A stretch of DNA of 64,000 nucleotides from PLOWO2-12-38-17 sp963709355 (GCA_963709355.1 CAVPVY010000005.1:372001-436000); one strand, 5' to 3'; shown: positions 34,746 through 44,483, numbered from the stretch's first letter. The notes: generated by a model from the sequence alone, not told the origin. Translations and numbers: made by a program.

Positions 34746-35990
34746 ATGGGATTTGTGAAAGGTCTGAAATGCCGGGAATGCGGGAAAGATTACCCAAAAG
34801 AGCCAATTCACGTATGCAGTATGTGTTTTGGTCCGCTGGAAGTTAATTATGACTATGATGGGATAAAGAAGGTGCTTACCAGAAAGGTAATTGAATCGCG
34901 CGGTAAGACAATGTGGCGTTATCAGGAACTGCTTCCCATTGATGGGGAACCGACGGTTGGCGCACAGGTTGGTTTCACGCCGCTTGTTAAAGCAAATAAC
35001 CTTGCAAAGATACTTGGCGTAAAAGAATTATATATAAAGAATGATTCTGTAAACTACCCCACCTTTTCTTTTAAAGACAGGGTGGTTTCAACTGCATTAA
35101 CCAAGGCAAAGGAATTTGGTTACAAGACTGTAGGATGCGCTACAACAGGAAATCTTGGAAATGCCGTTGCCGCACAGGCAGTTCAGGCAGGTCTTGAGAG
35201 TTACATCATCATGCCGGCCGATCTTGAGCAGGGCAAGATTGTCGGAACGTTGATTTATGGCGCGAATGTGATAAAAGTAAGGGGGAATTACGATAATGTT
35301 AATAAGCTCTGCACCGAGATTGCTGACAAATACGGATGGGCGATTGTGAATGTAAATTTAAGACCGTACTACGGCGAGGGTTCGAAGACTTATGGATACG
35401 AAATCTTGGAACAGCTCGGATGGAAGGCGCCAAAACATATTGTCGTCCCAATGGCAGGAGGTTCATTGATTACGAAGATAGAAAAAGCCATCAAAGAATT
35501 CGTAAAACTGGGACTTATTGATAGTGCGGATACAAAGTTGCACGGTGCTCAGGCAAGCGGCAGTTCGCCGATAACCACGGCAGTTAAGGCTGAAACTGAT
35601 GTGATAAAACCTGTAAAACCAAAGACTATTGCGCAGTCAATTGCAATAGGTAACCCGGCAGATGGCTATTTTTCTGTCAGGTCTATCAGCTCAACCGGCG
35701 GATGGGCTGAAGATGTGACTGACGATGAACTTATAGAAGGTATAAAATTGCTTGCCAGAACTGAAGGTATCTTTACAGAAACAGCGGGCGGGGTGACAGT
35801 GGCAGTAACCAGGAAACTTATTGAGCAGGGACGGATACCAAAGAACGAGTCTATTGTAATTAGTGTTACAGGTAATGGATTGAAAACACAGGAGGCAGTG
35901 CTGGATAAATTAGAAACACCCCCGGTTATTAATCCTTCTCTCAAGGAGTTTGACACTATTATGGAAGAGAAGATGGCTGGGGTAGTATAG
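34746..35990 (+). CDS. thrC: Threonine synthase
   Basis: A PLP enzyme converting O-phosphohomoserine to threonine. The 414-residue protein has an N-terminal zinc ribbon (CRECGKDYP, HVCSMCFGPLE) and the PLP lysine in TFSFKDRV. GCATTGNLGNAVAAQA follows, then the glycine-rich phosphate site MAGGSLITKI. Start ATG 34746 has GGAGG seven bases before it; a longer frame from 34674 would run through the riboswitch terminator. Control by a SAM riboswitch is unusual for threonine synthesis and suggests a link to methionine. A paralogue making homocysteine from phosphohomoserine is a possible alternative (see findings). Confidence 0.85.
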   Translation: MGFVKGLKCRECGKDYPKEPIHVCSMCFGPLEVNYDYDGIKKVLTRKVIESRGKTMWRYQELLPIDGEPTVGAQVGFTPLVKANNLAKILGVKELYIKNDSVNYPTFSFKDRVVSTALTKAKEFGYKTVGCATTGNLGNAVAAQAVQAGLESYIIMPADLEQGKIVGTLIYGANVIKVRGNYDNVNKLCTEIADKYGWAIVNVNLRPYYGEGSKTYGYEILEQLGWKAPKHIVVPMAGGSLITKIEKAIKEFVKLGLIDSADTKLHGAQASGSSPITTAVKAETDVIKPVKPKTIAQSIAIGNPADGYFSVRSISSTGGWAEDVTDDELIEGIKLLARTEGIFTETAGGVTVAVTRKLIEQGRIPKNESIVISVTGNGLKTQEAVLDKLETPPVINPSLKEFDTIMEEKMAGVV

Positions 35991-36122
35991 AAAAACAGAT
36001 TTAAATTATTTTATTTGTGTTTTTTTCCAGGATGTTGTTATTTTAACAGTAAAATAGTTCTTTTTTTAATTATCAAAAGTTAGAAAGATTTTATAAATGG
36101 TAAAACAGAAAGGAGTATTGAT

Positions 36123-36425
36123 ATGTCAGTAAGTGTACGCATTCCAACGCCACTTAGAACTTTAACAAAAGGGGCTGATGAGGTTAAGGTGAATGGTAAC
36201 AATATTAAGGATATTATTGAAAATCTTGAGGCAGATTATAAGGGTATTAAGGAAAGAATTTGTGATGAGAAGGGACAAATAAGAAGATTTATTAACTTTT
36301 ATCTTAATGATGAAGATATCCGTTTCATGGGGAACTTAAATGCGTCTGTAAAGGATGGCGACCAAATTTCCATTGTACCTGCCATTGCAGGTGGTCATCA
36401 AAAATTTTTTGTTATTCGATACTGA
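36123..36425 (+). CDS. MoaD/ThiS-family sulfur carrier-like protein
   Basis: A 100-residue ubiquitin-fold protein (SVSVRIPTPLRTLTKGADEV... VKDGDQISIVPAIAGG). MoaD/ThiS/CysO proteins carry sulfur as a C-terminal Gly-Gly thiocarboxylate. Here the Gly-Gly is followed by nine more residues (HQKFFVIRY), so a peptidase would have to expose it. It lies 132 bases after thrC in the same direction and is probably under the same SAM riboswitch. That points to sulfur donation for homocysteine or cysteine rather than molybdopterin. The ATG has an AAAGGAG site upstream. Confidence 0.8.
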   Translation: MSVSVRIPTPLRTLTKGADEVKVNGNNIKDIIENLEADYKGIKERICDEKGQIRRFINFYLNDEDIRFMGNLNASVKDGDQISIVPAIAGGHQKFFVIRY

Positions 36426-36533
36426 GTGGTTTAAGGATTTCTCTGTGAGGTCGGCATAAATAACAATATTTAGTATTTGTATAAGAAAGGTATATTCAGC
36501 GAAAAGTTCTTATCAGCACCTGACACATATATA

Positions 36534-37628
36534 CTACTTTGTAAAAGAGAGATCAATCTTTGAATGCATTTTGATATTGAAAATAATGGAGGCGGCGATA
36601 AAGGATGTAAGCATTGAGGAACCACCATAACTGATAAAGGGAAGCGTAATCCCAACGATAGGCGCTATTCCTAATGTCATACCGATATTTACTATTATTT
36701 GAGTTGCAAACATTGTAACAAGCCCAATAACAACAAGGCGTCCGTAAGGTTCACGAGTGCTTCTTGCAATGCCAATACCGCACATAATAAAGACTGCATA
36801 TAGGAAGACGATAAAACATGCCCTCAAAAATCCCCATTCTTCTGCAATAACTGCAAAGATAAAATCTGTGTGACGTTCGGGTAAGAATTTTAGCTGGCTT
36901 TGTGTTCCACCACCCAGCCCGGTACCAAATAAGCCTCCGGAACCAATGGCAATTAAGGATTGAAGGCGATGATAACCCGCGCCCCAGTCTGTAGCCTTTT
37001 CAGGCCAGAGAAAACCGATAAGCCTCATCTTTTGATAAGATTTTAACACAAACATCCATAACAGAGGAGAGACGGCAATACCTGCACCTATTAGTAAGCC
37101 AAGTTGATAAAGTTTTATACCAGCCGCGTATAAAATTGTAAGCAGTATCGGAACCATAATCAACGCAGTACCAAGGTCTGGTTGTTTTATAATAAATGCC
37201 ATGGGTAGCAGAGTTAGCAAGAGTGAAATTCCTATGTCAAATATTCCGAGTCCGTATTTCTTGTATCTGAGAAATTTGGCAAGCGTTAGAATTAAGGCAA
37301 TTTTCATGAACTCTGAAGGTTGAATTGAAAAAGTGCCAAGCGAAAACCACCGCTGAGAACCTTTCACAAAATTACCAAGTACTAACAGTATGATTAGGAA
37401 AAAAAGTATACACGCATAAATAATATATGAATAATTCTCAAATGAAAGATAGTCGAAATAAAGCAGAATAAAAAAACCCGTGAAACCTGCTGCGATCCAG
37501 ACAAGTTGTTTAATTAAAAACTTTTCAGACGACGCGCTCCAGACGAAAAACACGCTTACCAACAGAATAATACAAATAATCGGGAACATCAACCAGTCAA
37601 AGTTTTTTGAGTATGTGTTGCTCATCAT
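36534..37628 (-). CDS. rodA: RodA/FtsW/SpoVE family peptidoglycan polymerase
   Basis: A 364-residue SEDS-family inner-membrane glycosyltransferase with about ten helices. Visible hallmarks are FSIQPSEFMKIALIL, IKQPDLGTALIM, GFLWPEKATDWGAGYHRLQS, LPERHTDFIFAVIAEEWGF and ITLPFISYGGSSM. Length and the WPE/GAGYH spacing favour RodA over FtsW. It builds lateral-wall glycan strands with a class B PBP, which is not in this window. Peptidoglycan genes in an anammox planctomycete fit the reported presence of peptidoglycan in that group. Confidence 0.9.
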   Translation of the reverse strand: MMSNTYSKNFDWLMFPIICIILLVSVFFVWSASSEKFLIKQLVWIAAGFTGFFILLYFDYLSFENYSYIIYACILFFLIILLVLGNFVKGSQRWFSLGTFSIQPSEFMKIALILTLAKFLRYKKYGLGIFDIGISLLLTLLPMAFIIKQPDLGTALIMVPILLTILYAAGIKLYQLGLLIGAGIAVSPLLWMFVLKSYQKMRLIGFLWPEKATDWGAGYHRLQSLIAIGSGGLFGTGLGGGTQSQLKFLPERHTDFIFAVIAEEWGFLRACFIVFLYAVFIMCGIGIARSTREPYGRLVVIGLVTMFATQIIVNIGMTLGIAPIVGITLPFISYGGSSMLTSFIAASIIFNIKMHSKIDLSFTK

Positions 37629-38063
37629 AAAATATTATATCAAAAATTATGTGTTTCTATAAGTTGTTGTTATTATAAGAAAGATTTAGTTAAAAATTAA
37701 GTACTTATTAAAAAATTCAAGATTATATTGCGTAACAAACTTATAATCCGCCCTTTTATGAAAATTATAATGTATACTCTGAAGAAAACTATGTGTGTAT
37801 TTCTAATTGTATGAAATATTTGTTATGACGCTATATCCAAAATATAAACACCTTTTAGTATCCTTCTCTTTGCAACTTTATTTGTAGAAGGAACCAGATT
37901 TAATAACAACTAATTTGTTTAGCATGTACGCTGGGTGTCTTGCAACAATATTAAGTTGAAAACATACATGTTTGTGTTATTTAATAATAAGTTATTGGGT
38001 ATTTGATAATCTTCTGTTGATTACATTGCCCACACCCTTATTTAAGCTTGTAATTGATGAAAT
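37629..38063. other. Divergent intergenic region
   Basis: About 435 AT-rich bases between divergent rodA and the adenosine-kinase-like gene. It presumably carries both promoters. I see no ORF, repeat or RNA structure that stands out. Confidence 0.4.
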
Positions 38064-38546
38064 ATGGAACTTAAGACGATTACAGTTGAAATACCGCAGG
38101 GTGCCAATATTATCATTGGTCAGACTCATTTTATTAAAACGGTGGAAGACCTCTATGAGGTCATGGTTAACGCAGTGCCTGGTATCAAATTCGGCATTGC
38201 CTTTTGTGAGGCATCAGGACCGTGCCTCATCAGGCACGAAGGGAATGACCAATTTTTAAAAGATGTTGCAATAAAAAACGCACGTAATATTGCGGCAGGC
38301 CATACATTTGTTATCATTATCAAAGATGCGTTTCCTGTAAATGTATTAAACGCAATCAAGGCTTGTCCTGAGGTATGTTCAATTTTCTGCGCCACTGCGA
38401 ATTCCATTCAGGTAATTGTGGCAGAAACCGAGCAGGGGAGGGGCATACTGGGCGTAATTGATGGGTTTAGCCCAAAAGGTGTTGAGGATGAAAAAGACAT
38501 CCATGCTCGCAAGCAACTGCTTCGCAAATTCGGGTATAAATTGTAA
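38064..38546 (+). CDS. Adenosine-specific kinase (DUF355 family)
   Basis: A 160-residue protein of the family described from archaea as adenosine-specific kinase. It has the family features ITVEIPQGANIIIGQTHFIK, KFGIAFCEASGPCLIRHEGND, and the closing RGILGVIDGFSPKGVE. If active it would convert adenosine to AMP, which would complement AhcY, since adenosine is the by-product of SAH hydrolysis. The gene is alone on its strand segment; no clear Shine-Dalgarno was seen. Confidence 0.85.
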   Translation: MELKTITVEIPQGANIIIGQTHFIKTVEDLYEVMVNAVPGIKFGIAFCEASGPCLIRHEGNDQFLKDVAIKNARNIAAGHTFVIIIKDAFPVNVLNAIKACPEVCSIFCATANSIQVIVAETEQGRGILGVIDGFSPKGVEDEKDIHARKQLLRKFGYKL

Positions 38547-38687
38547 TTTATAATACTCGTATGCCGTTAGATTTCTTCAGCACGAGTGGGATTGGTTAAG
38601 CAAATCTAACCCATCATTATTTATTTTTTTATATGTAAAATCTTTACTGCCTCCAATAATTCATTAATGTTTTTGTAACTGTTCAAT

Positions 38688-39551
38688 TTGAGCTGGATAT
38701 TCCTATCTCTTCTTTGTGCCTTTTTTACAGCATCGGCGGATGCACTCTGCAAGAAATCACTTGCCAAGAGTAACGAATACCTCGTTGCATGGGTGCGTGT
38801 CGGGTTTGCTGCACCGTTTTTACTCTTACTCCTGCCGTTTGCTGAAATTCCCAGCCTTGACATATATTTTTTCCTTGCCGTACTCACATTACTTCCGTTA
38901 GAAATTACAGCGCTCATATTGTACATGAAGGCAATTAAATCATCGCCCTTATCATTGACATTACCATTTTTGGCATTAAGTCCTGTCTTTATGATCTTTA
39001 CCTCAAGCCTCATCCTTGGAGAAAAGCTGGATAAATTTGGAATCATCGGTATATTAGTTACCACTATCGGAGCTTATCTGCTTCATGTCAATACTACAAA
39101 ACAGGGTTTTTGGGGGCCATTTAAAGCGATACGACGGGAACGAGGCTCTATGTATATGATTATCGTTGCCTTTATTTTCAGCATTACAGCGAATCTGGGG
39201 AAGATGGCTGTAGTGCACTCCAGTCCCTTATTCTTTGCCGTTACGTATGTTCCTGTTCTTTCTACAGTTCTTTTCCCAATTCTGGCGTGGAAGAATCGGG
39301 GTGAAATTAAACAAATATTTTCTCATCTTACGATATTCAGCCTGACCGGGCTGGCTATAGCATTTGCTACAATTGCGCACTTTTTTGCTGTAAACATTGC
39401 AGAAGTGTCCTATGTCATTTCGGTAAAGCGTACTAGTCTCCTTTTTGGTATCATATATGGTGCCATCTGGTTTAAAGAAACGAACATCCGGGAAAGATTA
39501 ATCGGCGGTATTATCATGATTATTGGGGTAAGTATCATTACATTATTTTAA
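38688..39551 (+). CDS. EamA/DMT family transporter
   Basis: A 287-residue inner-membrane protein with ten hydrophobic segments arranged as two EamA halves (1-130 and 150-287). It ends in RLIGGIIMIIGVSIITLF. Such permeases export amino acids, nucleobases or other metabolites; the substrate is unknown. The only usable start is TTG 38688 (or CTG 38679), because a TAA lies three codons before it, and there is no strong ribosome site. Confidence 0.82.
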   Translation: MSWIFLSLLCAFFTASADALCKKSLAKSNEYLVAWVRVGFAAPFLLLLLPFAEIPSLDIYFFLAVLTLLPLEITALILYMKAIKSSPLSLTLPFLALSPVFMIFTSSLILGEKLDKFGIIGILVTTIGAYLLHVNTTKQGFWGPFKAIRRERGSMYMIIVAFIFSITANLGKMAVVHSSPLFFAVTYVPVLSTVLFPILAWKNRGEIKQIFSHLTIFSLTGLAIAFATIAHFFAVNIAEVSYVISVKRTSLLFGIIYGAIWFKETNIRERLIGGIIMIIGVSIITLF

Positions 39552-39560
39552 GGTAACGGT

Positions 39561-39724
39561 TTACCACGGAAATACACGGAATATCACTTGATGAATACTC
39601 AGTATAGAAACTGTAAGTTGTGAGTCCGTGATTGAAAGTCGTAAGTTGTGAGTTATACTTTGGAAGCGTAAGCGTGTAATTTACAATCCTGAATTCAGTG
39701 TAATTCCGTGAGTATCTGTGGTGA
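39561..39724. repeat. MITE-like 164-bp segment with terminal inverted repeats
   Basis: TTACCACGGAAATACACGGA (39561-39580) and the reverse complement of TTCCGTGAGTATCTGTGGTG (39704-39723) form imperfect terminal inverted repeats. Inside are two copies of GTAAGTTGTGAGT. The segment fills the whole gap between eamA and ftcD and encodes nothing. A non-autonomous element is the simplest reading. Confidence 0.5.
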
Positions 39725-39730
39725 AATATA

Positions 39731-40744
39731 ATGACTAAAACTGTTGAATGTGTTCCAAATTTCAGCGAGGGCAGGGATCTTGGGAAGATTGCCAGGATTA
39801 CCGGCGAGATTAAAAAGGTCAAGGGCGTAAAGCTGCTCAACGTAGAATCAGACGCAGACTACAACCGCACCGTTGTCACCTTTGCCGGCAGTCCTGATGC
39901 AGTTAAAGAGGCGGCATTTTATGCCATTGAGATTGCTGCTGAGGTTATTGATATGTCAAAACACAAGGGCGAACACCCCCGCATCGGAGCTACAGATGTC
40001 TGCCCGTTTGTGCCCGTTTCAAATGTTACGATGGACGAATGCATTAAGCTTGCGCATGCACTGGCTAAGGAAGTAGGGGAGTGGCTAGGTATACCTGTTT
40101 ATCTATACGACAAGGCTGCTATTGCGCCGGAAAGAAGATTATTGCCTGATATTCGTAAGGGGGAGTACGAAGAACTGCCAGAAAAGATGAAGGATGAACG
40201 GTGGAAACCCGATTTTGGGCCTGCAGGATTTAATGACAATGTCAGGCGGACTGGTGCCACAGTAATTGGCGCACGTGAATTCCTGATTGCGTACAATATA
40301 AATTTGAATACAACCAGAATTGAGACTGCCAGCAGGATTGCAGGTATTATAAGGACTTCCGGAACGATGATAAGAAACGAGAAGGGTGAAAGGATACGTA
40401 AACCCGGATTATTAAAATTTGTACAAGCGATGGGTGTGTATTTAAAGAAGTATAATGTTGCACAGGTTTCCACGAATGTGCTGAACTATAAGGTTACACC
40501 ACCCCATGCGGTGTTTGAGGAGGTGCGGAAACAGGCAGGCAGTATGGGTGTGGAGGTTACTGGCAGCGAAGTTGTAGGTTTGATCCCCAGAGATGCCTTG
40601 CTGATGGCAGGGCGTTTTTATTCAAATGAAAAATCGGAGGAGAGGCTTATTGCCGTGGCTATTGAAAGGCTTGGATTGAGCCAGTTAAATAAGTTCATAC
40701 CAGAGAAAAAGATTGTTGAATATTTGCTGAAAGAAAATAATTAG
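39731..40744 (+). CDS. ftcD: Glutamate formimidoyltransferase
   Basis: Transfers a formimino (or formyl) group between glutamate and tetrahydrofolate. The 337-residue single-domain protein begins MTKTVECVPNFSEGRD and shows KGEHPRIGATDVCPFVP, the substrate loop VYLYDKAA, and VTGSEVVGLIPRDALL. The cyclodeaminase domain present in mammalian FTCD is absent. Without histidine-degradation genes nearby it may serve C1-folate balance together with fhs. Confidence 0.92.
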   Translation: MTKTVECVPNFSEGRDLGKIARITGEIKKVKGVKLLNVESDADYNRTVVTFAGSPDAVKEAAFYAIEIAAEVIDMSKHKGEHPRIGATDVCPFVPVSNVTMDECIKLAHALAKEVGEWLGIPVYLYDKAAIAPERRLLPDIRKGEYEELPEKMKDERWKPDFGPAGFNDNVRRTGATVIGAREFLIAYNINLNTTRIETASRIAGIIRTSGTMIRNEKGERIRKPGLLKFVQAMGVYLKKYNVAQVSTNVLNYKVTPPHAVFEEVRKQAGSMGVEVTGSEVVGLIPRDALLMAGRFYSNEKSEERLIAVAIERLGLSQLNKFIPEKKIVEYLLKENN

Positions 40745-40811
40745 CCTTATTATTTCCTCTAAAAAGGGAGGGATTAAAAGGGAGTGTAACCATGCACTTA
40801 ACACACTCCAG

Positions 40812-40831
40812 CCCCTCTTGATAGAGAGGGG
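40812..40831. terminator. Hairpin between convergent ftcD and DUF362 genes
   Basis: CCCCTCT-TGATAG-AGAGGGG, a 7-bp stem with no T-run. It may help end transcription from one side, or be a scrap of dispersed repeat DNA. Nearby text (GAGATGTCTCGCTTGTGCTC, AGCATGAC) also has the look of a dispersed intergenic repeat. Confidence 0.35.
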
Positions 40832-40995
40832 TCTGACCATCACTGTTTTTGGATATGTCCACCTAACTCAACATTTAAGAATCTTAAACAAGCAGTAAAG
40901 AGATGTCTCGCTTGTGCTCAGCATGACAAGGGCGAAGTTTATTGATGGGTTAAGCGGTAGTGCACCCAACAAAATTCTAATCCTATACCTGCCTT

Positions 40996-42069
40996 TTATT
41001 TATACATTACCAGTTCATAATCCATGCTCCCGAGTCCAATCTCCTGAGCATAATTAATCTGAATGGTGTAATCAATACCGGGCCAGGCATCCTTGAAAAA
41101 ATCCTTTCCGATGCGTTCTTTAATAATATCCGTTGTTGCCTTTTCAATAGCCACAGGATCCATGGATGCAATAATACCGATATCAGCAATATCTGGCTCA
41201 AATGGTTTGCCCATACAATCGCAGTGCTTTGTAATGTGTGTAAGAAAATTGAAAAAGACAAATTTCCCCGACTTTCCCTTCATGATGGCAAGGCAGTACT
41301 CTGCAACTTTTTTTTGAAGGTTAACCGTGCTCTCATCCCAGGCAATCTTCACGGCATCAAACTGGCAGACGGCCAGGCACTCCCCACAACCAATACATAT
41401 TTTGGGATCGATGATGGCGGAGTGCTCTCCTATTTTAATTGCTCCCACAGGACACCACCTGCCACACACCCCACAGGTATTACATCGTTTTTTAAGGATT
41501 TGAGGAATTACTCCGGAATGTTGCGCTAGTTTTCCACCACGCGACGAGAGTCCCATTCCAACATTTTTAAGGGTCGCGCCCATACCTGTCGCTAAATGTC
41601 CTGTCACATGTGCGATTGAAATGATGGCATTAGCAGCCCTTGCTACACCTGATACGAATGCATATTTGCATAATTTCTGATTGATCTCCACCTTTACATC
41701 ATGCTCACCAAAAAGTCCGTCACCTATGATAATTGGAGCGCCTGTATTCTCGTAACCGAAGCCATGGTCATGGGCGTGGGAAATATGGTCAACTGCGTTT
41801 GTACGCTGTCCTTCATATAACGTGTTTGTCTCAATCAGAAATGGCTTCCCGTTGCACTCCTTTACCTTCTCCACTACAGCCTTTATAATCGGCGGTTTGA
41901 GGTGTCCTATATTTCCTTTCTCACCGAAGCTGGTCTTTACGGCGACCATGTCATTATTTTGGATAGCATTCTTAAATCCAGCAAAGTCGAACAACTGCTT
42001 TACCTTCACGGATCTGGAAGATAAATCCTCTCCATTTTCAGTTTTAATAAAGAATACCTTGCTTTTCAT
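40996..42069 (-). CDS. DUF362 family ferredoxin-domain protein
   Basis: A 357-residue DUF362 protein. The N-terminal domain has NDMVAVKTSFGEKGNIGHLKP and the family motif VSGVARAANAIISIAHVTGH. A 2x[4Fe-4S] ferredoxin insert (CNTCGVCGRWCP and CIGCGECLAVCQ) follows near residues 195-245, then a C-terminal DUF362 part. An electron-transfer or cluster-dependent role is likely; the specific reaction is unknown. The start is the ATG at 42069. The ATG at 42081 overlaps the GGAGG that serves as its ribosome site. Confidence 0.87.
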   Translation of the reverse strand: MKSKVFFIKTENGEDLSSRSVKVKQLFDFAGFKNAIQNNDMVAVKTSFGEKGNIGHLKPPIIKAVVEKVKECNGKPFLIETNTLYEGQRTNAVDHISHAHDHGFGYENTGAPIIIGDGLFGEHDVKVEINQKLCKYAFVSGVARAANAIISIAHVTGHLATGMGATLKNVGMGLSSRGGKLAQHSGVIPQILKKRCNTCGVCGRWCPVGAIKIGEHSAIIDPKICIGCGECLAVCQFDAVKIAWDESTVNLQKKVAEYCLAIMKGKSGKFVFFNFLTHITKHCDCMGKPFEPDIADIGIIASMDPVAIEKATTDIIKERIGKDFFKDAWPGIDYTIQINYAQEIGLGSMDYELVMYK

Positions 42070-42340
42070 TTTATCCTCCATTAAACGAGAGATTTTTCTT
42101 TATGAAACGAGGCATGAAGACGCATGATTATATCATTGATATTCAGTAATGTTAAGCGTAAATCAGGTAATAAATCTGATATTGGGTTTGACAAATAACA
42201 AAGGACATTCTTTAATTATGATACCTTAAAATAGCCTTTTTTGTTGTGAGTTATATTAATCTTGTAGAGAAACGCCATGGTGTGTCTCTATAGTATGATT
42301 GCAGTGTGTTTATACATTTTCAAGTCGTTAAAATTATCGG

Positions 42341-44440
42341 ATGGTGATTAATAAACCTACAATGGATAGACCGCCGCATTCCGTATTGAACCAGCCAGTT
42401 CAATACCTGAAAGGCGTTGGACCAAAAAGGAGTGAAACACTCAGACGGCTGGGGATAAATACGATTTATGATATGCTACACTATTTTCCGCGTGATTATA
42501 AAGACCGCACCAGGATACAAAAGATTTCTGAGGCAAAGCTGGGCGGAGAGATTACCATACAGGGCAAGGTGCTTGGTGTTAATTCCAGGGTGTCAAGGAA
42601 CAGGATGCACATTCTTGAAGTTTTCGTAGGTGATGAAACAGGTACAGTTGCCGCAACGTGGTTTAATCAACCTTTTCTTACAAAAAAATTTCGTATCGGA
42701 GATATGCTATTTTTACATGGGAAAGTCGGCGCTTATAAATATTTGCAGTTATTAAGCCCTGAATATGAAATTATCAGTGAAGACGAAGTTAATGTTAAGG
42801 GAGGTGAAATTATCCCGGTTTATCCGTTAACAGAAAATATAAGTCATGTACATTTCAAGAAGATTATGAGAGATGCAGTTAATAGCTTTTCAGACTATAT
42901 AGAGGAGATATTACCTGAGAAGGTTATCAGGAGGAATCAGTTAATTCCTCTTAAAAGTGCCTTAAAGGACATACATTTTCCAAGATCATTCGATTGTTTG
43001 AAGAATGCGAAATACAGGCTGGTTTATAATGAATTGTTCATACTGGAAATAGCCATGGCTTTGAGAAGACGGTGTATTAAGGAAGAACGGGGGGTATCGT
43101 TCAGGGTTGGTACAAATGTAGATTCACACATTCGCAAACTTATACCTTTTAATCTGACCGGCACACAGGAACGGGTGATTAATGAAATTAAGGAGGATAT
43201 GCGAAGCGATAAGCCCATGAATCGTTTGTTACAGGGTGATGTTGGTTCTGGTAAGACGGTTGTGGCAATTTATGCCGTACTTGTAGCAATTGCTAATGGT
43301 TATCAGGCTGCCCTTATGGCACCGACAGAAATACTGGCAGAACAGCATTATCAGACTATTCAAAAATACCTTGCTGACTCACACGTGCGCGTTTGTTTAT
43401 TGACAGGAAAGACAAATACTAAGCAGAGAAAAAGCGAACTACAGCAAATTGAGGATGGCAATATCAATCTTGTTGTTGGGACACATGCCCTTATTGAAGA
43501 AGCAGTTAATTTTAAACAGTTAGGGCTTGTAGTGGTAGATGAACAACACAAATTTGGTGTTGTACAGCGGTTGAAATTGAAAGAAAAGGGTACGTGTCCA
43601 GATATGCTTATTATGACGGCAACACCTATTCCCCGCACACTTTCTTTAACTGTGTTTGGAGACCTTGATATTTCAGTAATTGACGAGATGCCGCCAGGAC
43701 GCACCCCGATCAAAACTATGCTTGTGCCTAAGGATGTTGAAAAAGAGGCTTATAAATTTATCCAGAGTGAGATACAAAAAGGCAGACAGGCATTTATTGT
43801 CTATCCGCTTGTTGAGGAATCTAAAGTATTCGATTTAAAATCAGCAACAGCAGAAGCAAAAAGACTGCAGAATGAGGTATTCCCTGCTTTGAAAATAGGT
43901 TTACTGCACGGGCAGATGAAGCCAGCAGAAAAGGAAAAAGCAATGTCGGATTTTAAAGAGAGGCAATATGATGTTCTAGTTTCAACTATAATAATTGAGG
44001 TTGGGATTGATGTGACAAATGCAACAATTATGGTAATTGAACATGCCGAGCGTTTTGGGCTCTCCCAGCTTCACCAGTTGCGCGGGCGTATTGGCCGTGG
44101 AAGCGAGCAATCACACTGTCTTCTTTTTGGCGATCCAAAAACTCCTGAGGCAAGGGAACGTCTAAGGATTATGGCAAAGACCAATGACGGATTCAAGATT
44201 GCAGAGATGGATTTTAGATTGAGAGGTCCCGGTGAATTCTTTGGAACCAGACAGCATGGGTTGCCGGAATTAAAGATTAGCGATCTTTTAAGAGATTTCT
44301 CCATTCTCAAACAGGTGCGAAAAGATGCCTTTGAGATTGTTGCGGAGGACCCGCATCTGGCATCTCAGGCGCATTTAAAAATCAAGCAGAAGATAATTGA
44401 GACATTCAAGGACAGACTGGAGCTTGTTAATATAGGTTAA
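42341..44440 (+). CDS. recG: ATP-dependent DNA helicase RecG
   Basis: RecG remodels stalled replication forks and branched recombination intermediates. The 699-residue protein has the N-terminal wedge/OB domain (VQYLKGVGPKRSETLRRLGI, GEITIQGKVLGVNS). Helicase motifs follow: GDVGSGKTVVA, MAPTEILAEQ, DEQHKFGV, MTATPIPRT, IEVGIDVTNATIM and LHQLRGRIGRG. The RecG-specific FGTRQHGLPEL is present near the C-terminus. Length is typical. Confidence 0.97.
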   Translation: MVINKPTMDRPPHSVLNQPVQYLKGVGPKRSETLRRLGINTIYDMLHYFPRDYKDRTRIQKISEAKLGGEITIQGKVLGVNSRVSRNRMHILEVFVGDETGTVAATWFNQPFLTKKFRIGDMLFLHGKVGAYKYLQLLSPEYEIISEDEVNVKGGEIIPVYPLTENISHVHFKKIMRDAVNSFSDYIEEILPEKVIRRNQLIPLKSALKDIHFPRSFDCLKNAKYRLVYNELFILEIAMALRRRCIKEERGVSFRVGTNVDSHIRKLIPFNLTGTQERVINEIKEDMRSDKPMNRLLQGDVGSGKTVVAIYAVLVAIANGYQAALMAPTEILAEQHYQTIQKYLADSHVRVCLLTGKTNTKQRKSELQQIEDGNINLVVGTHALIEEAVNFKQLGLVVVDEQHKFGVVQRLKLKEKGTCPDMLIMTATPIPRTLSLTVFGDLDISVIDEMPPGRTPIKTMLVPKDVEKEAYKFIQSEIQKGRQAFIVYPLVEESKVFDLKSATAEAKRLQNEVFPALKIGLLHGQMKPAEKEKAMSDFKERQYDVLVSTIIIEVGIDVTNATIMVIEHAERFGLSQLHQLRGRIGRGSEQSHCLLFGDPKTPEARERLRIMAKTNDGFKIAEMDFRLRGPGEFFGTRQHGLPELKISDLLRDFSILKQVRKDAFEIVAEDPHLASQAHLKIKQKIIETFKDRLELVNIG

Positions 44441-44483
44441 TTATTTTATTCCGAGACAGATTGTTATTGTACAAACTTTTTGT

